The notes below the pieces were generated by a model. The model did no database searches, was not told the origin of the DNA, and worked only from the letters and a program-made list of their open reading frames with translations. Below, piece by piece: positions 8,372-16,965 of a stretch of 64,000 nt of DNA (positions are counted from its first letter, which is position 1; every line of letters begins with the position of its first letter). The DNA comes from Rhynchopus euleeides (lineage: Eukaryota > Euglenozoa > Diplonemea > Diplonemida > Diplonemidae). The stretch is from the NCBI GenBank assembly GCA_963210315.1, contig OY723319.1, positions 1,550,001 to 1,614,000 on the forward strand, read 5' to 3'. A program made the translations under genes and the position numbers.

Positions 8372-11176
8372 ATGGCAGCCGCAGCAGTACTGCTGCCGCT
8401 CTATGTCGGTGCACTCACGGCAAACGGCCTTTCAAGCTGTCCCAATTATGCGGGTCCGCAGTGCATCGCAGAGCTTGACAGCGGGCTGTACTATCCCACG
8501 GGTATTGCAGTTTCGCCTGACGACAGGATGGCTGCTGCAGGATCAAATGGCGTGCGCGTGTACAACCTGAGCACAGGTGCCCCCACAGTCTTCCCTTACG
8601 AGTTCACACGCGGCGTTGCGTTCTCTCCTGATGGGGACAAGGTGGCGGCCGCGCTTTATTCTTCAGGCGTTGCTGTCGTCAGCTTGAGCAGCGGGACGGA
8701 ACTGTGGTCGAACAGCTCGCAAATGTTCAACGCGGTTGCATACTCACCAGACGGGACGCGTGTTGCGTCTGGGGACTACAAAGGGAATATCACCATCTGG
8801 GATGCTGCGACTGGCGCGTTGGTGTTGTCCCTCACTGGGGGTCACACCAGTGCTGCTCTCTCCTTGACGTACACCATCGACGGGGGAAGACTCATCAGTG
8901 CGGCGGAGGACGCGGTTGTTGTGTGGGATACAACGACTGGTGCTGTTCTCAAGACGCTGACAGATCACACAAGCGATGCGTACACCACACGGGTGTCACC
9001 AGATGGTCTCTACTTCGCGAGTCTGAGCGAGGCTACAAACGATCCTGTGCACATCTACAAACTGAGCGACTACTCCATCCACAAGAAGATTCGCACCGGG
9101 TTGACCTCCCTGACGTCGTCCTCTGCGGACATGTCCTTCTCGCAGGACTGGAGCAAGGTGGTGGTGGTGGGAGCCGGTGAGATGGAGGTGTACTCTGTGG
9201 AGACCGGGCACCTGCTGGAGTCGCACCGCATGCCATTCCGGACAGGCTCAGTCACGTACTTCCACACCAGCGACACCATCCTCACGGGAGACTTCGCGTC
9301 CAGTGCGAGACTGCTCTTGTGGAACGACGTGGCACCAACCCCACCTCCAACACCTGCACCCGCAACGCCTGATGCGCCACTCGCACCATGCCCCAGTGGT
9401 GCGGGTTCGCACTGCAGGGTACAGCTTGCAACTGTGTCAGCTACGCCCTTTCACATCGCAGTGTCGCATGACGACGCGCTGGTTGCGGTGGTGGCGTCGG
9501 GGAGATACCAGGTGTACAACGTGACGACAGGTGCTGCCCTCACAGTGCCCTCCTACCGCTACTACCGTGTGGACGACGTTGCGTTCTCGCCTGATGGGGA
9601 CAAGGTGGTGCTGGCACTGTTCAAGGCCGGTGTTGCTGTTGTCAGCTTGAGCAGCGGGACGGAGCTGTGGTGGGACGCATGGGCAGGGCACTCCTTGTCT
9701 GTTGCATACTCACCGGACGGGGCACGCGTTGCTTCTGGCCACAGTGACGGCCGCATCCAGATCTGGAATGCTGAGACTGGTGCGTTGGGGATGTCCCTCA
9801 CGACGAATGACACCAGGTCGCCTCGCGGCTTGGCATACACCATTGACGGGGGAAGACTCATCAGTTCGTGGTCTGACAGGATCACTGTGTGGAATGCAAC
9901 GACTGGTGCTGTTCTGAAGACGCTGTCAGGGAACAACGCAGACTACGTCATCCACGTGTCACCAGATGGTCTGTATTTCGCGCAATGTCGTCGGGTAGGC
10001 TACCTGATGACGATTTACAGCCTGAGCGACTACACCATCCACAAGACGATAGCGGTGAGCAACGAATCCTCCTCCCTTTCCTTCTCCCAGGACTGGAGCA
10101 GGCTGGTGGTGGTGGGAACCGGTGCCATGGAGGTGTACTCTGTGGAGACCGGGAACCTGCTCGAGTCGCACACGATGCCAACCCCAAGGACAACAGCCGT
10201 GTCGTACTTCCACACCAGCAGCACCATCATCACCGGAGAGGGGAAGAGCAATGCCAGCCTGCTCTTGTGGAACGGCGTGGGAGCACCGACTGTGGACACG
10301 CCTGTGCCTGCTGCCGACGTGGGAACACCGACACCTGCGCCGGCCGTCCCGTCACTGCGTTTCTGCACTTCGGACAAGATGTGCCGTGTGTTCGGTGACA
10401 GGACTGCCACCTGCACCACCTCTCAGCGCTGTGCCTGCGGGACCCACTCAGGCGCCCTCTGCGAGATCCCTGTTGCCGCCCCTGCACCTACTGACGTGCA
10501 TATGAGCGTCGCCATCACGCTGTGGGTCCCGTGCGACCGTGCCGGCTTGCAGCCCCTGCTGGACACCCTGCGTGCTGCGGCCACTGCACGTGGCACACAG
10601 GATGTGTCTGTCGGTGCCTCCTGCGGCACCCTGTCCGTCGCACTGTCTGGGGTTGTGCCTGCCGCGACGACCGCCGCAACGGTTGACGCGCTTGTCGACG
10701 CTCTCGGTGCAGCTGCTGTGGCACACTCCAACCTTACAAAGGTGACGCAGGCCTCGCAGCTCGACCTGTCTGTTCAAACCGCACAGACGAGTGGCCATAC
10801 CACAGCCGCAGTGTGCACGCAGGATGCGCTCAGCACAGTGCAGACGTACGACAGGCGCTGTCTGGTGCTCACCTGCGACGACGGCTTTTCCCGGAGCCTT
10901 GACACACGCGACGGGAAGGACTACCACACCTGCACACCCACCCCTGTGGACACGCCTGTCACTTCCCCTGGCGCAGGGGATGACGGGCTGAGTGCTGGTG
11001 CTATCGCAGGCATCGTGGTTGGCTCTGTCGTTGCCGTGGCTGTGTTGGCCCTCCTGCTGGTGTGCTGGGTGCAGCGTGCTCCTGACGCAGCACAGGACAA
11101 GCAGCAGCAGCCTCCCCCGCAGCAGCAGGAGCTGCACGGCCAACTCTGCAAGAGCGAGCCTATGGTTGACGTGTGA
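8372..11176 (+). CDS. Type I membrane receptor with two extracellular WD40 propellers, paralogue 1 (934 aa)
   Basis: The ATG at 8372 sits in the same cassette as the paralogues and gives a signal peptide (MAAAAVLLPLYVGAL). Two seven-bladed propellers follow, about residues 25-325 and 345-640. Blade marks include AYSPDGTRVAS, WDAATG, SFSQDWSKVVVVG and EVYSVETG. Each propeller opens with a paired-cysteine segment, and a Pro/Thr linker separates them. Then come an EGF-like segment with six cysteines (about 664-700), an alpha/beta domain of about 80 residues, a four-cysteine segment and a membrane helix near 876-898 (AGIVVGSVVAVAVLALLLVC). The tail is short, Gln/Pro-rich and ends MVDV. The propellers would face outside the cell, which is unusual for WD40. 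Ligand unknown. Confidence 0.88.
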   Translation: MAAAAVLLPLYVGALTANGLSSCPNYAGPQCIAELDSGLYYPTGIAVSPDDRMAAAGSNGVRVYNLSTGAPTVFPYEFTRGVAFSPDGDKVAAALYSSGVAVVSLSSGTELWSNSSQMFNAVAYSPDGTRVASGDYKGNITIWDAATGALVLSLTGGHTSAALSLTYTIDGGRLISAAEDAVVVWDTTTGAVLKTLTDHTSDAYTTRVSPDGLYFASLSEATNDPVHIYKLSDYSIHKKIRTGLTSLTSSSADMSFSQDWSKVVVVGAGEMEVYSVETGHLLESHRMPFRTGSVTYFHTSDTILTGDFASSARLLLWNDVAPTPPPTPAPATPDAPLAPCPSGAGSHCRVQLATVSATPFHIAVSHDDALVAVVASGRYQVYNVTTGAALTVPSYRYYRVDDVAFSPDGDKVVLALFKAGVAVVSLSSGTELWWDAWAGHSLSVAYSPDGARVASGHSDGRIQIWNAETGALGMSLTTNDTRSPRGLAYTIDGGRLISSWSDRITVWNATTGAVLKTLSGNNADYVIHVSPDGLYFAQCRRVGYLMTIYSLSDYTIHKTIAVSNESSSLSFSQDWSRLVVVGTGAMEVYSVETGNLLESHTMPTPRTTAVSYFHTSSTIITGEGKSNASLLLWNGVGAPTVDTPVPAADVGTPTPAPAVPSLRFCTSDKMCRVFGDRTATCTTSQRCACGTHSGALCEIPVAAPAPTDVHMSVAITLWVPCDRAGLQPLLDTLRAAATARGTQDVSVGASCGTLSVALSGVVPAATTAATVDALVDALGAAAVAHSNLTKVTQASQLDLSVQTAQTSGHTTAAVCTQDALSTVQTYDRRCLVLTCDDGFSRSLDTRDGKDYHTCTPTPVDTPVTSPGAGDDGLSAGAIAGIVVGSVVAVAVLALLLVCWVQRAPDAAQDKQQQPPPQQQELHGQLCKSEPMVDV

Positions 11177-11320
11177 TGCCTGTCTCAAATGGACACCCTG
11201 CCCTTGTGCCCATGCAGGTGCGCACCCATGCGCACATGCCTGGTGCATCTTTCTCTTGTCATTTGCTTTGCTATGCCTCTTGTCTAATCATCACCCCCCT
11301 CCCTTCCTTCCCTTCCCCTT

Positions 11321-11830
11321 GTCGTATCTTCCCCGCATTCTCTTGAGTGAACATGAAGGAGTGTGCCCAATGTGGTACTCCTTTCATCCAGCTTCTGTCC
11401 TGTTTTTTTTTGTCACAGACACACCTGTGTGTCGAGAGGAATGACACATGGAAGGACTGGGTGCGCAGCGACGCTCCTTATTGTTCTTCTCCATCTTCTT
11501 TGCTCTGCCACCAATTTATTGTCGTATCTTCCCCGCATTCTCTTGAGTGAACATGAAGGAGTGCCCGACGTGGTCCTCCTTTCATCCAGCTTCTGTCCTG
11601 TTTTGTGTCCCAGACACACCTGTGTGTCAAGAGGAAATGCGCCTGACACATGGAAGGATTCGGTGCGCAGCGACGCTCCTTATTGTTCTTCTCCATCTTC
11701 TTTGCTCTGCCACCAATTCATTGTCGTACCTTCCCCGCATTCTCTTGAGTGAACATGAAGGAGTGTGCCCAACGTGGTCCTCCGTTCATCCAGCTTCTGT
11801 CCTGTTTTTTCTCCCGGAGAATGCTCGTCG
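11321..11830. repeat. About 2.5 tandem copies of a 200-202-bp unit
   Basis: Units begin GTCGTATCTTCCCCGCATTC at 11321 and 11521, and with one base changed at 11723. Each contains TCTTGAGTGAACATGAAGGA and CATCCAGCTTCTGTCCTG. A related single block occurs in the 3' flank of the last array member, near 24498. Confidence 0.9.
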
Positions 11831-11924
11831 CAGCGAGGAGTTCTACGGCGCGTTGTGTTTTTCTGTGTGCGGGTAGGTGAACAAAACATTGCTCCTACTG
11901 CAACCTTTTTTTGTTTGCGCACAC

Positions 11925-12090
11925 TTGCGAGCAGGAAATGTCACTCCACCACAGCCAAACGTGCTCCGCACACCACTCGCCTCCCCCACAGCACAGGAGT
12001 TGAGGCATTTGTGTGTGGAAGCGTCAACGCATCACAAACAAAATACGAGTAAAGATCGGCTGTACTGGAGTGACATTTTTCTGAACGCCT
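11925..12090 (+). repeat. Dispersed repeat R1, long copy
   Basis: Upstream half with GCGAGCAGGAAATG and GCCAAACGTGCTC, then GTGTGGAAGCGTCAACGCAT, ACAAAATACGAGTAAAGATC and GGAGTGACATTTT. With the copy at 61440-61580 this defines a unit of roughly 170 bp. Confidence 0.75.
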
Positions 12091-13121
12091 TCCGTGAGCA
12101 CGTGCGTTTGACACAAATAGATATCCTCCCTGTACCACCCTGCACTTCAGGGTGCGGAGGCAGCCTGTGTGCAGGGTGCATGTGTGGCGAATGTGTGCGG
12201 AAGCACTGTTCGCCATCTCCGATATGACGTTTTGTGCAATGCAGGGGTACGCTGATGCGACCACCGCTGCCAGACACAGCCAGCCTGCAGAAAGGTCCTG
12301 CCACTGTCACAATCACGCCGTTGGCAAGATACGCATGCACTGCGATCCTGAGGTTTGACCGACGCGACAGGAACGTTGGTGTGTATATAGGGCCTGCGGA
12401 CCTATCCACGTGCCCATGTGCCCTGTGTTTAGTCCCTTCTCTCATGCTGGGGTGTGATGGCGAGCGATGCTGACACTTTGTTGTCCTCAGCCCACGTGAA
12501 TATTGTTGTCTGTCTGTCTATCTTCCCCACACTCGACTGATGATATGCATCTCTGTCGCAACAATAAGTGTGCTGCCTTCCCCTTGCAACCTTTCCTCTG
12601 TTTCCTGGAACAGTGTTCACGCGCGCGCCCGCACGTTTTTTGCTGGCACTCGCAACAGGACTAGAGTATGTGGAACAAGTGGTCCATCATTCGCAAGGCT
12701 ACTCGCGAGCACGACTAGTCAGGCCCGTCGTGGCGCGAAAGAGGCTTGCGTGTCCTGTGTGACCCCGCTCTTGACCTTCCTCCGTATCTGTTCGTGTTAT
12801 CCTATGCGGGCAGCCGCTGTTCCCCTCCTGGCCTCGACGAGACAAGTCCCGAGTGTGCTGCGCTGGTGCACCTTTGCGTGCATGCAGTGTTCCACGCGCG
12901 AGCCTGAATGTCGCCGGGAGGGTGCGGCGTGCCGCACGTTTTATATGCATCCGACCTCTATGGCATCATCGACCAAGATTGCGCCTGGGAAGACCCAAAC
13001 CCCGCCACCCCCACCCACCCCTCCCACAGCCACTTGGCAGGGCAGCAAAGAGAATGTGAAAAAAGAAGACGGGATGGGTTGCACCACAGGCGGGGTGTGG
13101 CATGACCTGTGTCACATCACC

Positions 13122-13254
13122 GCACGCCTTCCGCACAGCTTTCTGGGACGGAGGGTCGCAAGAAGGGATGCAGCCCAAGGCCCCAGGACACCACAACAGC
13201 CCTGACACCACCGCCCCGACAGATAGGACACACACACCTGCACACACCGCAGCC
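13122..13254 (+). promoter_or_regulatory. Conserved 5' cassette of the WD40 array (copy 2)
   Basis: Near-identical to 8243-8371, including GACAGATAGGACACACACA and CACACACCGCAGCC directly before the ATG at 13255. Confidence 0.6.
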
Positions 13255-15270
13255 ATGGCAGCCGTAGCGGCCCTGCTGTCGCTCTGCTTCGGTGCTCTCT
13301 CTCCCTGCCCCAGTGGTGTGGGTCCCCTCTGTCGGGGGGTGCTTGCAAGCGACTTGGAAGGACCCTGGCGTATGGCAGTTTCGCCTGATGACGAGCTGGC
13401 TGCAGTGCCAACATCACCGACCTTGTTCGTATACAACCTTTCAACAGGTGCCACCCTCAGCTTGCCTCCTCTTCCATACACTGGTTTCAGCAGTGTTGCG
13501 TTTTCTCCTGGTGGAGACCAGCTGGCGGTGGGGAAGTGGCTGGGTGGGGTTACTGTTGTCAGCTTGAGCAGCGGGACGGAACTGTGGTCGGATGTACCTG
13601 AGGGGCACTGCCTTTCTGTTGCATACTCACCAGACGGGACACGTGTTGCTTCTTCGCACGAGGGCAGGATCTACATCCGAAGCGCGGAGACTGGTGCCTT
13701 GGTGCTGCCCCTCACTGGGGGTCACACCCAGTTGATCTTCACCTTGACGTACACCCTTGACGGGGGAAGACTCATCAGTGGGTCGCTGGATGCAACGGTG
13801 GTTGTGTGGGATGCAACGACTGGTGCTGTTCTCAAGACGCTTTCTGATCATACAAGCAATGTATACGACAGCCACGTGTCACCAGATGGTCTCTACTTCG
13901 CGACTCTGGGTTCCGACACCGGCGACACGCTGAACATCTACAAACTGAGCGACTACTCCCTCCACAAGAACATTACGAATCCAAATGGATCGCGCGATAT
14001 GTCCTTCTCTCAGGACTGGAGCAAGGTGGTGATGGGAGGCCATCCTGTGAACGTGTATTCCGTGGAGACCCTCGACCTGCTGCGGTCCCACACCATGCCA
14101 CCCGGTGGCGCAACGTCAGTTTCGTACTTCCACAACAGCGACACCATTATCATGGCAGAGAACGGCGCCAGTGAATCCAGCATCCTCTTGTTGGACGACG
14201 TGGCACCGACACCTGCACCACCTCCGACACCTGCGCCTGGGACACCCACACCCGAGACACCTGTGCCACGCAGCTGCGAAGCACCTGAGACAGTCACCAG
14301 TGTGTGCGGTGCGGGTGCATCGCAGCGGTGCGTGCTGCGGATCCAGCACACGGGCAGCGTGCTGAGCGTGGCACACTCGCCCAACGGTGCGGAGATCGCG
14401 GCAGGCGGTGCGGACGGGGTGGTGCGTGTCTTCAGCGCTGCGACCCGGGCACAGCTGCGGTCGCTCGCGTGCGGTGGCTTTGCCGCGCACGACGTGGCCT
14501 TCTCGCCGGACGGGACGCGTGTCGCGGCGGGCGGGGCCGGTGGGCGTGCTGTGGTGTGCGACGCCACGACAGGGGCGGTGCTGCTGGACCTGGAGCACGG
14601 GGACGCGGTGGCTGCACCTGTGCGTCGTGTGCGCTTCTCGCCCGACGGGCTTCTCCTCGTGGCCGGCGGGGTGGAGGAGGACGTGACGCGTGTGCACGAC
14701 GCCGTTGAGGGGATGCGGGCGAAGCAGGTGCTGCACATGCCTGTGGGTGAGGTGGCGTTCCTGCCTGCTGGAGCTGGCTCTGGATCTGGACCTGGTTCCG
14801 GTGTGTCGTCAGCGGCACGCTTGGCGGCCGTGACGGTGCACGCGGAGGCGGGTGAGGCCGTGCGTGTGTTCGCCATGGACAACGGGCAGCAGGAGGCGGC
14901 TGTGCTGTCTGTTGGGGCGCGTGTGACGGCGCTGTCCTTCTCGCCGGACGGGGACGAGTTTGCGCGCGGGATGGACGACGGGACGGTGCGTGTGGGGCTG
15001 TGGGCCGGCAACGCTGCCAGCGAGCGGCTGCGGCTGCAACACAGTTCCGGATTCGTGTTCGACGTGCAGCACTCGCCCAACGGGCGCCTCGTTGCCGCTA
15101 CCGGGGTGGGCCCGGTGGTGGTGTGGGGCACCAGCGGCGGGGCGGCGGTGGCAACGCTTGTGGGGCACACGGGAGGTGTGCACCGCCTGAGCTTCTCGCC
15201 CAACGGCACACGTGTGGCCACAGCAGGCCACGACGGCCAGCTGCTTGTGTGGGATATCTCCGGCCTGTGA
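13255..15270 (+). CDS. Secreted double WD40-propeller protein without membrane anchor, paralogue 2 (671 aa)
   Basis: The signal peptide (MAAVAALLSLCFGALS) and first seven-bladed propeller (to about residue 315) match the other array members, including SPDGTRVAS, WDATTGAVLKTL and SFSQDWSKVV. After a Pro/Thr linker the second propeller is of another type. It has canonical WD blades such as VAFSPDGTRVAAGGAGG, LSFSPNGTRVATAGHDG and a final LLVWDISGL, and an inserted Gly/Ser loop near residues 505-520. Its DNA is visibly richer in GC than the first half. The protein stops directly after the last blade, with no EGF-like segment, membrane helix or tail. It is probably secreted, perhaps as a soluble partner or decoy of the receptor paralogues (inference). 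Confidence 0.85.
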   Translation: MAAVAALLSLCFGALSPCPSGVGPLCRGVLASDLEGPWRMAVSPDDELAAVPTSPTLFVYNLSTGATLSLPPLPYTGFSSVAFSPGGDQLAVGKWLGGVTVVSLSSGTELWSDVPEGHCLSVAYSPDGTRVASSHEGRIYIRSAETGALVLPLTGGHTQLIFTLTYTLDGGRLISGSLDATVVVWDATTGAVLKTLSDHTSNVYDSHVSPDGLYFATLGSDTGDTLNIYKLSDYSLHKNITNPNGSRDMSFSQDWSKVVMGGHPVNVYSVETLDLLRSHTMPPGGATSVSYFHNSDTIIMAENGASESSILLLDDVAPTPAPPPTPAPGTPTPETPVPRSCEAPETVTSVCGAGASQRCVLRIQHTGSVLSVAHSPNGAEIAAGGADGVVRVFSAATRAQLRSLACGGFAAHDVAFSPDGTRVAAGGAGGRAVVCDATTGAVLLDLEHGDAVAAPVRRVRFSPDGLLLVAGGVEEDVTRVHDAVEGMRAKQVLHMPVGEVAFLPAGAGSGSGPGSGVSSAARLAAVTVHAEAGEAVRVFAMDNGQQEAAVLSVGARVTALSFSPDGDEFARGMDDGTVRVGLWAGNAASERLRLQHSSGFVFDVQHSPNGRLVAATGVGPVVVWGTSGGAAVATLVGHTGGVHRLSFSPNGTRVATAGHDGQLLVWDISGL

Positions 15271-16904
15271 GCTCTCCCTGTGTGTCGACAGTGCAGATCA
15301 CATGAAGAGCAGGTGTTCAGCGTGTTCTTTGTTCTGTTCGCATTCCTCCCACACGTCTCATACACGCTGATCGGTGCTTATGGTCTCCCCTCATCCAAAC
15401 ACCTTTTGCTTCCCCCCTCTCCCAGCTTCAGGACCTGCGTCCTGCCTTCCCACACCCCATCCCCAATCCTCCTGTTGCTTCTCGCTCGTCATTCGATTCG
15501 AAAATCCCGTCTGCCTGCCTTTGTGCTGCTCCCAGCTGTAATTCGTGCTGAGCGCAGCACTTGCAGACGATGGTGTCGACTTGATTTTTCCGCAGTCCCC
15601 CCTGACCCCCCCCCCCTCGTCTCTCGTGACCGTCTGTTGCGGGCCTCACGAGCCTTGCGCTTCCTGGAGGAAGATCACGTGTTGTCCCCTCGTTCCTCGT
15701 GATTTCTTCAGGAGGGTGGTGTGTGCGGTTGAAACGTGCACCCGCACCATCCCCCCCTCCTTCTATCCTACGTCAATACCACGTTCTTTTTGGCGTGCAG
15801 CCGCGAAGGTTGCGTCGCAACATCATTCACAGTCTCCTGCTTTGAGAGAGGAGCGTGCATGGCCTCCCCGGGGTCGCTGCCCGCTGACAGTTTGCGCTAA
15901 CCTTAATCTAGAACGGAACGAATGAGCCAGGATCCCAACATACTTCAAAAGACAAGACAGGGGGTCTTCGCTCCAGCACCGAATGCGGTGCGTTTTGGTC
16001 TCCTCTATTACAGGAGGTAAGTGCCGGACTGCGCCGAAGGGTTGCCGCCAGTGAAGACCCCCTAGAAGAAGTCCTGTCAAATGGGGAAACCTCCTCATGC
16101 ATTGCTGTATGTGATGGGATGTTGTGGTTCTCAGCGCACTGATTGTGTTCGGCTGGAGTGGTGTGCAGAACTGAACGTGCGGTGGGACACTACGAGAGCC
16201 CTCTACTGCCGCCTCCTGGAATTGGCCCCCCAGGCCCGAGGAAGAGGAACCAACAAGGAGGGCGCAACATCGTAGGTTCGGTGGAATGAGATGCCTGGTG
16301 TTAGCACTGGATATGCTGCAACACGTTGTCAACTTCTCAAGAAGTGAAGAAAAATGGGTGACGCCAGTCCTAATGATTAGTGTGTTGCCTCCATGCTGTG
16401 CCATCTTTCTGGCATGATGCCTACCACCCACCGTGTATAAGCGCCTTCCAAATGGTGCGTCTCCGCTCCCAACCGCTCCCCCCTGCACCCTGCCGAAGCC
16501 CTCGCCCAAGCTCCGCCCTAGCCCACGGGTGCTGTGTGTTGGTGGCGCAGTGCAGAAGTTTCAGAAAACAGCAGCAGAAAAGAAAACACAGACTGAAACA
16601 CCCCCTGATTGAGTTGCCGTGTTACAGCACCTGGTCCCATCGCAGGGCCCCCACCCCCCACCCCTACCCTCTGAGTTCCTCTCACGTGTGCCCTGCATGC
16701 CAGCCCCCGCATGTTCACGAGCCTGGACACTTTCCCAGACCCTGCCTGGTCACTTTGGCCGAGCCCTTTGACCAGGGACAGGCCTGGTCAAAACAACCCG
16801 TGACTAGGTCACCGTGCAGCCGTTGCAGCCCACAGTCAGGAGGGCGGGGAGGGCAGGCAGTGGAGAGGGGTGTTTGTCATGTCATTTTATCGGAGGGGGG
16901 AGAG
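15271..16904. other. Intergenic; flank duplicated from or to 844-1690
   Basis: No gene supported. The first 400 bp resembles 1000-1690. Minus-strand open frames across 15820-16510 show no domain or codon pattern of a real protein. A short conserved cassette begins at 16905. Confidence 0.55.
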
Positions 16905-16965
16905 CACCACAACAGCCCTGACACCACCACCCGACAGATAGGACACACCTGCACACACCGCAGCC
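16905..16965 (+). promoter_or_regulatory. Conserved 5' cassette of the WD40 array (copy 3, short)
   Basis: Only the gene-proximal half is kept: CACCACAACAGCCCTGACACC, CCGACAGATAGGACACACC and CACACACCGCAGCC before the ATG at 16966. The upstream GGGACGGAGGGTCGC half is missing. Confidence 0.6.

Larger units (their letters stand above)
11177..13121. other. Intergenic: tandem repeats and an R1 repeat
   Basis: No gene supported. Contents in order: the 3' flank, a 200-bp tandem repeat (11321-11830), an R1 copy (11925-12090), pyrimidine-rich DNA (12470-12600) and the 5' region of the next WD40 gene. Confidence 0.6.

Noticed and set aside
15823-16509. 228-codon minus-strand open frame between WD40 genes
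   Set aside because: No domain, irregular composition, and it overlaps intergenic DNA with repeat-derived segments.
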